From Veillonella caviae (lineage in GTDB: Bacteria > Bacillota > Negativicutes > Veillonellales > Veillonellaceae): DNA of 64,000 bases. The position numbers and the translations under genes are program-made. Where the stretch lies: positions 62,001-126,000 of the forward strand of contig NZ_RQUY01000003.1 in the NCBI RefSeq assembly GCF_003992125.1, read 5' to 3'. Below the pieces are notes generated by a model, which worked only from the letters and a program-made list of their open reading frames with translations, was not told where the DNA came from and did not search any database. Shown piece after piece: positions 34,217 through 43,208 of the stretch (position 1 is its first letter; each line of letters opens with the position of its first letter).

Positions 34217-34256
34217 AACAAGGAGAAAAGAACGAATGAGTTCCTTTCTCCTTGTT
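34217..34256. terminator. Hairpin bordering the restriction island
   Basis: AACAAGGAGAAAAG and CTTTCTCCTTGTT form a 13-bp stem with one bulge. A T-rich tail follows only on the minus strand, so it would stop transcripts entering the minus-strand cassette. It may mark the island border. Confidence 0.5.
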
Positions 34257-34334
34257 AGTATGATACAATCATATCAAAGTGAGACACAGATGGTTTTCGT
34301 AGGCCAGCTCTCGCTTCTAATTTTGATATTGAAG

Positions 34335-34364
34335 AAACGGTCTGACTTACTCTGTCGGGCCTTT
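34335..34364 (+). terminator. Orphan intrinsic terminator (possible small RNA end)
   Basis: GGTCTGAC pairs with GTCGGGCC (two G-T pairs) across a 7-base loop, followed by six T. No gene ends here. The preceding 75 bases carry no credible protein, so a small RNA or leader is possible. Confidence 0.55.
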
Positions 34365-34467
34365 TTTCATGCCTGCTGTAGGGAGGTTTTTGGTATTGAC
34401 GTTCATAATAAATCTATGAATTATGTTATAATACAATAATATAATAGCGACATAGAAAGGAGTTATC

Positions 34468-35301
34468 ATGACTGAAATACAATCCTTATTATTATTAAAA
34501 TCAGCTCTCGAATCTGCGGATATGCACGGCGTTGAATCGTTACTGGCTGATGATTGTGTATATGTTTCTACAGGTCGAGGTACGATTGCTCGTAATCGGG
34601 TTGAAGTGATGGATTTTTTATCTACTATGGCCGATTCTATAAAAGCAGATCATGTGCCGGTTATAGGCAATGTGATTCGCGTGGATGAGGTGTACGAAGA
34701 AGATGCTTTATACCGTCCTGGCAAGCTAGGTGTCACCATTGCATATGAAGCAGGCGATGCTTATGCATATATTTTATTTATCGATATGGATGACGATGGT
34801 CGCATTGAGCGTATCGTATCTAGCCAAGAGAATTATGATAGTACCCGTGTAAATCTTCGCCTTCATGGTGAAAGCGATACAAAACCATATGCTTTCACAA
34901 GTGCACCGACAACTGTGAAAGATTGGATGACCGCCCTTAGTATGTGGCTCGAAACAGAGCATATTGATATAGATGATTTTTACCAATACATCGATGAAGA
35001 TACGAAGGTAGTATTCCAAAAAGGTGATGCGGAATCTATCACTCTTGAAAATGGCCTCGATGTAGAAGATTATTTCGATCAACTCATGAATTTTTATGTT
35101 GATGAATCGCCGCATATCATTCGCGACGAAGAGGACGGTCTTATTTTAACCTATGGTCCTATGAGCCTCATCGTGGCGTTAAATGAAGAAGGTGCATTAG
35201 CGCTAATTAGTATCTATATAGATACTCGCGATGAAGATGAGTCCTTAGATGATATTGGTTATATTGAAGAAGTCTTGGAAGAGCAACAAGTACAACATTA
35301 A
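34468..35301 (+). CDS. Acidic protein with NTF2/SnoaL-like N-terminal half, function unknown
   Basis: A 277-residue soluble, strongly acidic protein. The first 125 residues (LLLLKSALESADMHGVESLL, then DDCVYVSTGRGTIARNRVEV, ending in a strand ILFIDMDDDGRIERIVS) have the helix-then-beta layout of NTF2/SnoaL-like domains. The second half (about 150-260) is a separate mixed domain I do not recognise. No signal peptide. The ribosome binding site is AAAGGAG. A strong terminator follows and the neighbours give no hint of function. Confidence 0.65.
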   Translation: MTEIQSLLLLKSALESADMHGVESLLADDCVYVSTGRGTIARNRVEVMDFLSTMADSIKADHVPVIGNVIRVDEVYEEDALYRPGKLGVTIAYEAGDAYAYILFIDMDDDGRIERIVSSQENYDSTRVNLRLHGESDTKPYAFTSAPTTVKDWMTALSMWLETEHIDIDDFYQYIDEDTKVVFQKGDAESITLENGLDVEDYFDQLMNFYVDESPHIIRDEEDGLILTYGPMSLIVALNEEGALALISIYIDTRDEDESLDDIGYIEEVLEEQQVQH

Positions 35302-35315
35302 GTATTCATATATGA

Positions 35316-35362
35316 AAAATGCCTATACTAATCGCCCAATAGGAATTAGTATAGGCATTTTG
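35316..35362. terminator. Bidirectional terminator between convergent genes
   Basis: A perfect 17-bp stem (AAAATGCCTATACTAAT and its complement) with a 12-base loop, flanked by A- and T-tracts. Confidence 0.92.
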
Positions 35363-35409
35363 TATGTATGAAGGTATTGTTAGTAATTCTTGTTCATCAT
35401 GGTAGCAAA

Positions 35410-36021
35410 TTATAATATGCTTTTACCCATAGGAAGTACTTGTTTGCCAAATACGCGATTTACGAGAACTGCGCCAGAACCATAGAATCCTAATAAGGAG
35501 ATAAATAGTTCAGACCAAGCAGCAAGGGCAAAGAATCCTGTACGACCGCCGAGGAATAAATCGGTAGCTAGTCCGAAGAATAAGAAGTCGATAAGTACCA
35601 TAATAGCAAATACAACTTTATTTGTTTTTAAGGCTGCAATAGTTCCAAAGATGGAGAAGAATAAGAATCCTACAAAAGCAAATGCTAATTGAGTTACATC
35701 AAATCCTTTTTGCAAGGCTTCGCCAAAAGCGCCCATTTGAATGAGCCATACACCCGCCATAGCAGACCAAAATAGACCATACGCACCGAATACGACGGAG
35801 CCAAAGGCATTATTTTTCTTGAAATCATAATAGCTAGCAAATAATTGAGCCAAAGAACCTAATAATACAGCCCAAGGAATAATAACGGATGTAGTAGGGC
35901 CGGACCAACCAACGCGAGAGGTAGATACGACAAAACAAACCACGGCTAATCCTAATAAACCAAGAGCCGTCGGATCTGCTACATTTTCATTCATTTCAAC
36001 TTTTCTTACTTCTGTTTCCAT
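35410..36021 (-). CDS. satP: Acetate/succinate uptake transporter (GPR1/FUN34/YaaH family)
   Basis: A 203-residue, six-helix membrane protein of the GPR1/FUN34/YaaH (SatP) family. The N-terminal signature, NPAPLGL in most members, appears here as ADPTALGLLGLA. Characteristic segments include SYYDFKKNNAFGSVVFGAYG and WSELFISLLGFYGSGAVLVN. The family imports acetate and succinate, both products or substrates in Veillonella-like metabolism. It is monocistronic, with its own promoter and an inverted repeat just upstream of the -35. Confidence 0.88.
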   Translation of the reverse strand: METEVRKVEMNENVADPTALGLLGLAVVCFVVSTSRVGWSGPTTSVIIPWAVLLGSLAQLFASYYDFKKNNAFGSVVFGAYGLFWSAMAGVWLIQMGAFGEALQKGFDVTQLAFAFVGFLFFSIFGTIAALKTNKVVFAIMVLIDFLFFGLATDLFLGGRTGFFALAAWSELFISLLGFYGSGAVLVNRVFGKQVLPMGKSIL

Positions 36022-36086
36022 AGTTGCCTCATTTCTGTAGGGACATACAAACTATAAATATACGGCTTTGAAAGCACTATGGAATA

Positions 36087-36145
36087 AATGTACCAAAAAT
36101 CACATAAAATAGTCAACGTTTTAGGAATACTAGATATTCCTAAAA
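36087..36145 (-). promoter_or_regulatory. Promoter of the YaaH-family gene with adjacent inverted repeat
   Basis: On the minus strand, TTGACT (36111-36116), an 18-base spacer and TACATT (36087-36092) make a good promoter. Two bases upstream of the -35 begins a perfect 11-bp inverted repeat, TATTCCTAAAA/TTTTAGGAATA (36119-36145, 5-base spacer). Its place fits an activator site. The rest of the gap to 36247 shows nothing else. Confidence 0.6.
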
Positions 36146-36247
36146 ATCATATGTTGGTATTGACAGATAATTGAAATTCGTACTTATAGTTAGCAATAGA
36201 TTGATGTTACCCAAAGAGGGGGGAGTATGGAGCTGTAGTAATGTATG

Positions 36248-36913
36248 TTAGTGGATTTGATTCAATGTATCTATAATCGTGATAATGTCTTGTGGTTTAC
36301 GTGCAATATATGTTACACCTAATTTTTCATGTAATGATTCATCTCTAAATCCCCAAGTGACACCGATGCAAAGCAACCCAGAGTTATGGGCCGTTGCTAC
36401 ATCGACTTCGGAATCGCCAATATAGATTGATTCCTCCTGTGTGGATTCTAGTTCTTTTAATGCTTGTAGTACCATATCTGGTGCTGGTTTTCTCTGTAAA
36501 TTAGGCCTTTCACCAATGGCTACAGGTAATCGGTTACCAAAATATTCTTTGTTTAGAGGCGTAATACCTTCTTGGATTTTATTAGATACGATAGCTAGTT
36601 TATAGCCTTTGGCGCCTAATGTGTCTAACACCTCTAAAATGCCCTCGTAAGGAGCCGTATAATCTTGTAAATGTTTACCGTAATATTCTTTGAATTCACA
36701 AAGGTATTTTTCAAAATCTGTATCAGTAGTGTTTTTTGGTAAACTTTCACGCATCAAATGCGCCACACCATTGCCAAGGGCGGCTTTGATTTCGGACTCA
36801 CTGCGGGTGGGTAGATTGTTTGATTTCAATACATAATTTACAGCATTACCTAAATCGGTTAGTGTATTTAATAACGTACCGTCACAATCGAAGATGATGG
36901 TTGTATATTTCAT
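36248..36913 (-). CDS. gph: HAD-superfamily phosphatase, phosphoglycolate phosphatase-like
   Basis: A 221-residue HAD hydrolase. Motif I FDCDGTLLNT holds the nucleophile Asp near residue 9 and the acid/base Asp two residues on. Motif II is in LAIVSNK, Lys of motif III in RKPAP, and motif IV in YIGDSEVDVATA. A helical cap lies between motifs I and II (residues 20-85), as in Gph/PGP enzymes. Substrate could be 2-phosphoglycolate or another small phosphate ester; sequence alone does not decide. It stands alone on the minus strand. Confidence 0.85.
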   Translation of the reverse strand: MKYTTIIFDCDGTLLNTLTDLGNAVNYVLKSNNLPTRSESEIKAALGNGVAHLMRESLPKNTTDTDFEKYLCEFKEYYGKHLQDYTAPYEGILEVLDTLGAKGYKLAIVSNKIQEGITPLNKEYFGNRLPVAIGERPNLQRKPAPDMVLQALKELESTQEESIYIGDSEVDVATAHNSGLLCIGVTWGFRDESLHEKLGVTYIARKPQDIITIIDTLNQIH

Positions 36914-36989
36914 TAGTTTCCTCCCAATCGTACTTGTTATTTATTGATAATTAATGATATGTATATTATAGGATAAGTTGTAATAGAAT

Positions 36990-37019
36990 AAAAGGACTGG
37001 CAAAATTGCCAGTCCTTTT
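36990..37019 (-). terminator. Intrinsic terminator after the APC permease gene
   Basis: AAAAGGACTGGCAA and TTGCCAGTCCTTTT are exact complements. On the minus strand the stem ends in a run of T. It lies 5 bases after the permease stop. Confidence 0.92.
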
Positions 37020-37023
37020 ATAA

Positions 37024-38334
37024 TTAGAAATCATCGTGCTCTTTAATGAGTCCTGCTCGTTTTTTACGTAAATATAAAAAGTACAAAGGTATGATTACAA
37101 TACAACCACCAAGTCCCCATAATAGTTGATGTATTTGTGCTTGAGCTAGTATCCAAAGGGATGTGGCAATAGCTATAATTGGGATAGTATAACCGCCAGG
37201 AATTGTATAGGAACGTTCCTTATGAGCCCATTTACGGCGGAATATGATGACTGCAATACAGGTTGGTAGATATTGAGTGAATCTTGATACGGCGCTAATG
37301 GCGGCAAGTGTTGTAAAGCTACCGCTCCAAGCGAGGGCTAAGCTACCTAAGGCTGTAATGATAGCTGCTACATAAGGAATGTTATTTTTATTTCTTTTGG
37401 CTAATGCAGCAGGTAACATCCCATCTTCTGCTAAGGCTGTGGCTACACGAGGTGCAAAGTAAGCTTGCGCAAAATTGATACCACCCATTGATAAAAGTGT
37501 ACCAGCTAATACGAAATATAAACCTACAGGTCCAATAATCGCATTAAAAGCATCTTGTACAGGGGCCTTTGTATTGGCTAATTCCGGGCCTAATACACCG
37601 ATGGATACGGCGAGGACTGCCATATATAAAACTGATACAATAATCATAACAGTAATAATAGCACGAGGTAAGTTTCGCTTTGGATTATCCATATCTTCTG
37701 CCGATACAGCGATGGCCTCAAAACCTGTATAAGCAAAGAAAAGAAGTACTGCAGCTTGTGCAAAGGAACCTTCTACATACGTGTCATTCGGAAATAGAGG
37801 TGTGAAATTAGATCCATTTAGAAAGAATAGGCCTACTGCAATAAATACGAATAGAGGTACTAATTTAGATACAGTAATGAGATTATTCAGTATTTTAGAA
37901 ACGTTAACACCTAGAATATTGAGTACTGTTAAGAGTACGATAATAATGGTAGCAATAATGTCTTTGTTGGTGTCACCGCCTAATGCAGGAAAAGCAGCAC
38001 CTAAAGCTGTTGCAAATCCTACTGACATGGCCGCCCAAGCAATCATAATAACAATCCATTTGAGGACGCCTACTTCAAATCCCCAGAAATCACCTAGTGC
38101 ATGTTTTGCATATAAATAAGGGCCACCGTTACGACTGAAAAATCCAGCTACTTCGGCAAAACAAAGGGCGATACAACCTGCTAGTAGCGCATCAAATAAA
38201 AGTACGCCTAAACTAGCAGAGCCGATAATAGAATAGGCTTTGTTAGGTAATAGGAAAATACCTGTTCCTACAATAGCATTAATACCAAGGAGCACGATAC
38301 TCCAAAATCCAAATTTTCCTTTTTGCGAATCCAT
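37024..38334 (-). CDS. APC-family amino acid permease
   Basis: A 436-residue membrane protein with about 12 helices. The first helix carries GINAIVGTGIFLLPNKAYS, the unwound substrate-binding GTGIF motif of the APC superfamily. FFAYTGFEAIAVSAEDMDNP is the equally typical helix 6 region. The start overlaps the stop of the upstream amidotransferase gene by one base, so the two are coupled. Because that partner resembles PuuD, the substrate may be an amine, a gamma-glutamyl compound or an amino acid, but this is only context. Confidence 0.88.
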   Translation of the reverse strand: MDSQKGKFGFWSIVLLGINAIVGTGIFLLPNKAYSIIGSASLGVLLFDALLAGCIALCFAEVAGFFSRNGGPYLYAKHALGDFWGFEVGVLKWIVIMIAWAAMSVGFATALGAAFPALGGDTNKDIIATIIIVLLTVLNILGVNVSKILNNLITVSKLVPLFVFIAVGLFFLNGSNFTPLFPNDTYVEGSFAQAAVLLFFAYTGFEAIAVSAEDMDNPKRNLPRAIITVMIIVSVLYMAVLAVSIGVLGPELANTKAPVQDAFNAIIGPVGLYFVLAGTLLSMGGINFAQAYFAPRVATALAEDGMLPAALAKRNKNNIPYVAAIITALGSLALAWSGSFTTLAAISAVSRFTQYLPTCIAVIIFRRKWAHKERSYTIPGGYTIPIIAIATSLWILAQAQIHQLLWGLGGCIVIIPLYFLYLRKKRAGLIKEHDDF

Positions 38335-39077
38335 TAGTGTTCCTCCTTATATGATATAGTTGCATTAACAAAAGATGTAAATAGTTTTTTTGCATTTGCA
38401 TCTCGTTTGTGCATCATTTCCGGATGGAATTGTGTGGCAATACACCATGTTCGAGTTTGATCCTCTAAGGCTTCTACCGTGCCATCTGTAGTATGGGCTA
38501 CGACGGTTAAGCTTTCACCAATTTTTTTAATAGTTTGATGATGGTGAGAATTTGTAATCCACTCTGTGGAATTGATAATGGTGGATAATTTAGAGTTTAG
38601 ATCAATGTGTATCGTATGTGTTCCCAGTGCGGGGGTTTGGTTTTGGCTATGTTTAATTGTACAATTTGTATCGTACTTTACATCTTGATACAATGTGCCT
38701 CCACGATATACATTGAGAATTTGAGCTCCTCGACATATAGCAAATATAGGAATTTCTTTTTCTTCTGCTGCTTCGAGTAGGGCAAAGTCAAATTGATCCC
38801 TTTCAGGCCATACATCGCCAATGCCTTGCAATGGTTCTTCACCATAGTGTAAAGGATAGACATCATGTCCACCAGATAGGAGTAGACCATCTAATTGGCT
38901 AACCGTTTCTTTGGCTACATCCAGATTTTCTGTGAAAGGAATGATTACAGGAATGCCTCCAGCTTCCTCAACAGCACGGACGTAGTCTTCATTTACATAA
39001 GAACGCCATAAATCTACATAGGGGCCGCCGCTATCTCGCAACATGCTACCAGATACACCGATTAATGGTTTTGTCAT
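38334..39077 (-). CDS. Gamma-glutamyl-GABA hydrolase family (PuuD-like) class I glutamine amidotransferase
   Basis: A 247-residue peptidase C26 protein. The nucleophile Cys115 is in FAICRGAQILNVYRGG; the His and Glu are in QFHPEM near residue 218. GLLSGGHDVYPLHYGEE is typical of the PuuD branch, which hydrolyses gamma-glutamyl-gamma-aminobutyrate and relatives. It is first in a two-gene operon with the APC permease. The ribosome binding site is GAGGTG. The exact substrate is unknown. Confidence 0.88.
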   Translation of the reverse strand: MTKPLIGVSGSMLRDSGGPYVDLWRSYVNEDYVRAVEEAGGIPVIIPFTENLDVAKETVSQLDGLLLSGGHDVYPLHYGEEPLQGIGDVWPERDQFDFALLEAAEEKEIPIFAICRGAQILNVYRGGTLYQDVKYDTNCTIKHSQNQTPALGTHTIHIDLNSKLSTIINSTEWITNSHHHQTIKKIGESLTVVAHTTDGTVEALEDQTRTWCIATQFHPEMMHKRDANAKKLFTSFVNATISYKEEH

Positions 39078-39259
39078 ACTATCACCTCATACATTCTATA
39101 GAATTAAACAAGTTTTATTATACTACGATGTATATCAATGCACTATAAAAAATGTTACAATAATTAAATTTTATTGATTATCATTTAATAGCTATTGAGT
39201 GCGTGTGTATCATAACCTTATTTTTAATACATCATTTACTATTTAATAGGGCATATAAG

Positions 39260-39298
39260 AACGACCTAATACTTACAGAACGTAAGTATTAGGTCGTT
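39260..39298 (-). terminator. Hairpin terminator after the flippase gene
   Basis: AACGACCTAATACTTAC and its exact 17-base complement are separated by 5 bases, 24 bases past the flippase stop. The T-tract is weak, but the stem is long. Confidence 0.75.
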
Positions 39299-39322
39299 TC
39301 GTATGTATTGTATGTATCTAAA

Positions 39323-40879
39323 TTATCTAAAGAATTTACCAATTATAGGCATGTTAGCACCGTCATTTTGATTAATTCCTTTTAAGAGTATCATAATGAT
39401 GACGTAGAGGATGAGGCCTTCAACACCTGTTAACAGGAAGTTAGCCCACATCGGAATGACACCATGGAGAGAGTGGTAGCTCATGTAAATGAGGATACCC
39501 ATAATGCCAGCGCTGACGATATTTTTCCAAAGTAAGGATATATCGAGGAAGTAGCCGGTATATTTTTTTATGTAAATTAAGTTCAGTAATCCAGCAAAAC
39601 CAATGTCTGCTACAGTTGCCCAAGCGGCACCGCCAATACCCAGTTCTGGTATGGCTGTTAAATGCCAATTCAAAGCGACTTTGATAATGAGAGCAATGGC
39701 CATGTTGATGACTGGAATACGCGGTTTACCAAGGCCTTGCAAAATGCCTGTAGTAACTTGGTGAATACCGAGAAAGAAAATGGCAAAAGCTGTAATTTGC
39801 GTAGCTAACTCTGCTTTTGGTGCATTGTAAATCAATGTTACCGTTGGTGCTGCTAGCACATAGAGGAGCACTGTAAATGGAACTGTTGCCATAAAGGATA
39901 GTCGCATTGAACTAGCGGTGCGATCATAAATACCTTGTGTATCTTGTTTTGCAAAGGCATGTGAGATAGCTGGTACGATACTAGTTGCAATGGCTGCGGT
40001 AATAATGGTAGCCAAGTTGATGAGGGGCACTGCCATACCAGTTAGATAACCGAATAGTTCCGTTACTTCGTTCATGGCAAAGCCAGCATCTAATAGACGA
40101 CGTGGTACGATTAATAAATCGAGATTCGCCGTCAAAGGCAACATAATACTTGCCAGAGAAATTGGTAAAGCGAGCCATACGAGGCGTGTTAAGATTTCTT
40201 TTCCTGATTCTCGTGGCCCATCGTAGCTTTCACCAGAGCTAGAAGACCTAGGCAATTTGTAATAATAGTACAATAGCACTAAGAAGGCCCCAAAGGCACC
40301 GATGCCAGCACCGAGACTAGCACCACCGGCTGCTTCAGGCAAACCATACGGTAAGAGAATAGATGCAGCACCGAGCATAACGACAACGCGGAGCAATTGT
40401 TCTACGATTTGGCTAATCGCCGTAGGGGTCATCATTTCATACCCTTGGATATAACCGCGGAAGCAGGAAATCCATGTTACAAAGAATACAGCTGGTGCTA
40501 AGGCGATAATCGAGTAATAGGCACGAGGTTCCGCTATGATGCCACTAGAAATAAGCCAATCAGCGCCAACATACATAGCTAGGCTGGCGATAAGGCCTGT
40601 TATAGTGAGCATAATAAAGGAAATAGTAAATACTCGTTTTGCCCCTGTGTAGTCACTGAGGGCTAGCCGTTCAGCGGTCAAAATAGAAATGGCTATAGGC
40701 ACACCTGCGCTGGATACTTGTAATAGTAATAAATAGATAGGAAAGGCCATCTGGTAGATACCGATGCCTTCGCCGCCAAGGAGGCGAGAAAGGAGAATCC
40801 AGTTAATACTACCGATGGCTTTCACTACGAACCCTGCAATGGTGAGGATGAGGGTTCCTTTTATAAATCCACTAGCCAT
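39323..40879 (-). CDS. Polysaccharide/lipid flippase of the MOP superfamily (SpoVB/YtgP-like)
   Basis: A 518-residue protein with about 14 helices. It opens with FIKGTLILTIAGFVVKAIGS and SRLLGGEGIGIYQMAFP, the standard start of SpoVB/YtgP-type oligosaccharide exporters, which flip lipid-linked cell-wall precursors or polysaccharide units. The ATG is 3 bases after the aldolase stop, so it is translated from the same mRNA. Veillonella does not make the spores for which SpoVB is named, so a lipid II or polysaccharide flippase role is more likely. Confidence 0.85.
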   Translation of the reverse strand: MASGFIKGTLILTIAGFVVKAIGSINWILLSRLLGGEGIGIYQMAFPIYLLLLQVSSAGVPIAISILTAERLALSDYTGAKRVFTISFIMLTITGLIASLAMYVGADWLISSGIIAEPRAYYSIIALAPAVFFVTWISCFRGYIQGYEMMTPTAISQIVEQLLRVVVMLGAASILLPYGLPEAAGGASLGAGIGAFGAFLVLLYYYYKLPRSSSSGESYDGPRESGKEILTRLVWLALPISLASIMLPLTANLDLLIVPRRLLDAGFAMNEVTELFGYLTGMAVPLINLATIITAAIATSIVPAISHAFAKQDTQGIYDRTASSMRLSFMATVPFTVLLYVLAAPTVTLIYNAPKAELATQITAFAIFFLGIHQVTTGILQGLGKPRIPVINMAIALIIKVALNWHLTAIPELGIGGAAWATVADIGFAGLLNLIYIKKYTGYFLDISLLWKNIVSAGIMGILIYMSYHSLHGVIPMWANFLLTGVEGLILYVIIMILLKGINQNDGANMPIIGKFFR

Positions 40880-40882
40880 AGA

Positions 40883-41812
40883 TTATAATGTGTTGGAACA
40901 GCCAAGCACGTTTTTAATTTTATGAGCTACCATGCCTTTAATAGCGTCACGTGCAGGTCCTAAATATTTGCGAGGGTCAAATTCAGATGGGTTTTGAGCT
41001 AAGTATTCGCGCACAGATGCAGTCATAGCAAGGCGTAAATCAGTGTCGATATTGATTTTGCACACTGCCATTTCCGCTGCTTGACGAAGCATGTGTTCAG
41101 GAACGCCTTGCGCACCTGGAATATTACCGCCAAATTCATTACATTTAGCTACGAATTCAGGTAATACAGAGGAAGCGCCATGTAATACGATAGGGAAGTT
41201 AGGCAACAATTCGCCTACTTTTTTCAAACGGTCAAAATCAAGGTATGGATCGCCTTTGAATTTGTAGGCACCGTGACTTGTACCGATAGCGATAGCCAAG
41301 GAATCTACGCCTGTTAAGGCAACGAATTCAGCGGCTTGCTCAGGGTCAGTAAAACGCGCATCTGCATCAGATACGTTTACATCGTCTTCTACGCCAGCGA
41401 GGCGACCTAGCTCCGCTTCTACTACAACGCCATGAGCGTGAGCGTATTCAACTACTTGTTTTGTAATGCGTACGTTTTCATCAAAATCGTGGTGGGATGC
41501 ATCAATCATAACGGATGTGAAGCCACCGTCAACGCAATCCTTACAAATTTCAAAGGAATCGCCGTGGTCAAGGTGTAGAGCGATTGGCAAATTACTGTCT
41601 TCGAGGGCTGCTTCTACTAATTTTACGAGGTAAATATGTTTTGCATATTTACGAGCTCCAGCAGATACTTGTAAAATGAGCGGAGATTGCTCTTCTTTGG
41701 CAGCGTCTACGATACCTTGCACGATTTCCATATTATTTACATTAAAAGCACCAATAGCGTAGCCACCTTCATAGGCTTTTTTGAACATTTCTGTAGTCGT
41801 TACTAATGGCAT
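40883..41812 (-). CDS. fba: Class II fructose-bisphosphate aldolase
   Basis: A 309-residue zinc-dependent aldolase of glycolysis and gluconeogenesis. The first zinc ligand region is LHLDHGDSFEICKDCVDGG, then SVMIDASHHDFDENV. GTSHGAYKF and LHGASSVLPE bind zinc and the phosphate of the substrate. The frame is open 75 bases further upstream, but AAGGAGG lies 6 bases before this ATG and the protein begins MPLVTTTEMF as in relatives. It is first gene of an operon with the flippase. Confidence 0.93.
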   Translation of the reverse strand: MPLVTTTEMFKKAYEGGYAIGAFNVNNMEIVQGIVDAAKEEQSPLILQVSAGARKYAKHIYLVKLVEAALEDSNLPIALHLDHGDSFEICKDCVDGGFTSVMIDASHHDFDENVRITKQVVEYAHAHGVVVEAELGRLAGVEDDVNVSDADARFTDPEQAAEFVALTGVDSLAIAIGTSHGAYKFKGDPYLDFDRLKKVGELLPNFPIVLHGASSVLPEFVAKCNEFGGNIPGAQGVPEHMLRQAAEMAVCKINIDTDLRLAMTASVREYLAQNPSEFDPRKYLGPARDAIKGMVAHKIKNVLGCSNTL

Positions 41813-41980
41813 GTTATCCTCCTTGGCCGTAGGGCCCGTTGTATGTAATCTATTGTCTTCAACTAATGATGACACATATAAATCCATTGTTAGTATATCA
41901 AGAAATATGATTAATGGGAACTATTTTATAAATCCTCTAAGTATTATTTCTGTTGGTGAAAGCATTATTGTTTTAGAGTT

Positions 41981-43006
41981 CTAAGAATTGGATTTTGTTA
42001 CGGTTGTAGATTTGTTATCAACTGTGCTTGGATGTTTCTGTTTTCTAATGAGTTGCAACATATCCTGTGGTAGTGGTGCACGTAGTTCTATATATTCTTG
42101 TGTTATTGGATGGATGAAAGCCAACAGCCCTGCATGCAGTGCTTGTCGCTGGATATAATTTAATGAGCCACCATATATATCATCACCTGCAAGAGGGTAT
42201 CCTAAATGGGAAAGATGCACACGAATTTGATGTGTGCGACCAGTGTGTAAGTGACACTGAATGTGAGTTAATTTGGATGTATCTTGTTCAAGGCATTTCT
42301 TTTTTTCTACTAATTGTGCAGTTATGTTTTTGTCGGCATAGTCTAGGGGGGCTTTGGGTTGTGATAGGCGGATATATTCCAATACCGTTATATCTGTACG
42401 CGCCGTTTTACCAGATTTGGAACAACAGCGTTCGATGATGCTTCCTTCTTTACGAGCAATAGGCCAGTTAATGGTTAGTAGTGTGCTTGGTACATGTCCT
42501 TCTATAATGGCGTTATATATCTTGTGAAAACGTATGTTCTGTTTTTCAAATGCATGTTGGACTACCGCTGTTTTGGCGATAATGACGATGCCAGACGTGT
42601 CTTTATCGAGTCGGTGGAGCGGGTGAAAATCTTGAGCTTGGTTTGTTTCCTTGTAATAGTGGAGTACTCCGTTTGCTAGTGTACCCGTCCGAATCGTAGA
42701 GGTAGGGTGCATGAGAATGCCAGGGGCTTTGTTGATAACCAAGATATACTCATCTTCGTAAACAATATCTAAGCTCATGGGGGTCAATTCAAACTCTTGC
42801 TCAGGTGCAATGGAAATGACTAAATGATCATTACTATGTACTAAAGTATCCCATGATGCGATATTGCCATTAATGGTAATGATACCGTCATTTTTTAACT
42901 TCCGTCGCATGCGCTGTGAAATATGATGTTGTTTTATGATGTGATTGATAGACGTTGTTGTTATATTTGTGGGAACAACGAGATCAATGATAGTTGCTGT
43001 TTTCAT
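41981..43006 (-). CDS. RluA-family 23S rRNA / tRNA pseudouridine synthase
   Basis: A 341-residue pseudouridine synthase with an N-terminal S4 RNA-binding domain (residues 18-70) and the catalytic motif HRLDKDTSG at 131-139 (Asp134 nucleophile). Later motifs KIYNAIIEGHV and HTGRTHQIRVHLSHLG are present. It could be RluD-like or a YlyB/RluC-like member, and the target position cannot be read from sequence. An insert of about 30 residues (around 215-245) precedes the HTGRTHQ motif. It stands alone on the minus strand, 168 bases before the aldolase; I see nothing in that gap. Confidence 0.9.
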   Translation of the reverse strand: MKTATIIDLVVPTNITTTSINHIIKQHHISQRMRRKLKNDGIITINGNIASWDTLVHSNDHLVISIAPEQEFELTPMSLDIVYEDEYILVINKAPGILMHPTSTIRTGTLANGVLHYYKETNQAQDFHPLHRLDKDTSGIVIIAKTAVVQHAFEKQNIRFHKIYNAIIEGHVPSTLLTINWPIARKEGSIIERCCSKSGKTARTDITVLEYIRLSQPKAPLDYADKNITAQLVEKKKCLEQDTSKLTHIQCHLHTGRTHQIRVHLSHLGYPLAGDDIYGGSLNYIQRQALHAGLLAFIHPITQEYIELRAPLPQDMLQLIRKQKHPSTVDNKSTTVTKSNS

Positions 43007-43208
43007 AGGAATATTATAACAAATTTAGTGAAGTAGACGTATAGATGATTGAGAAATGATAGTATAACTATTTTTTACTTGTAATATTGAGATGTTATAT
43101 TATTGAGAAGTAATATTGATTAGTGTATAATTATTTTAATTAAGTTATGTATAAGTTATGTAATGATGTATATAGTTAGTGTGTTTAATAATCGAAATGG
43201 AGTGTAGA

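Noticed and set aside
34236-34439. Open frame of 67 codons (+) between the island and the next gene
   Set aside because: It reads through two hairpins, has no ribosome binding site and an unnatural composition. I treat the stretch as non-coding.
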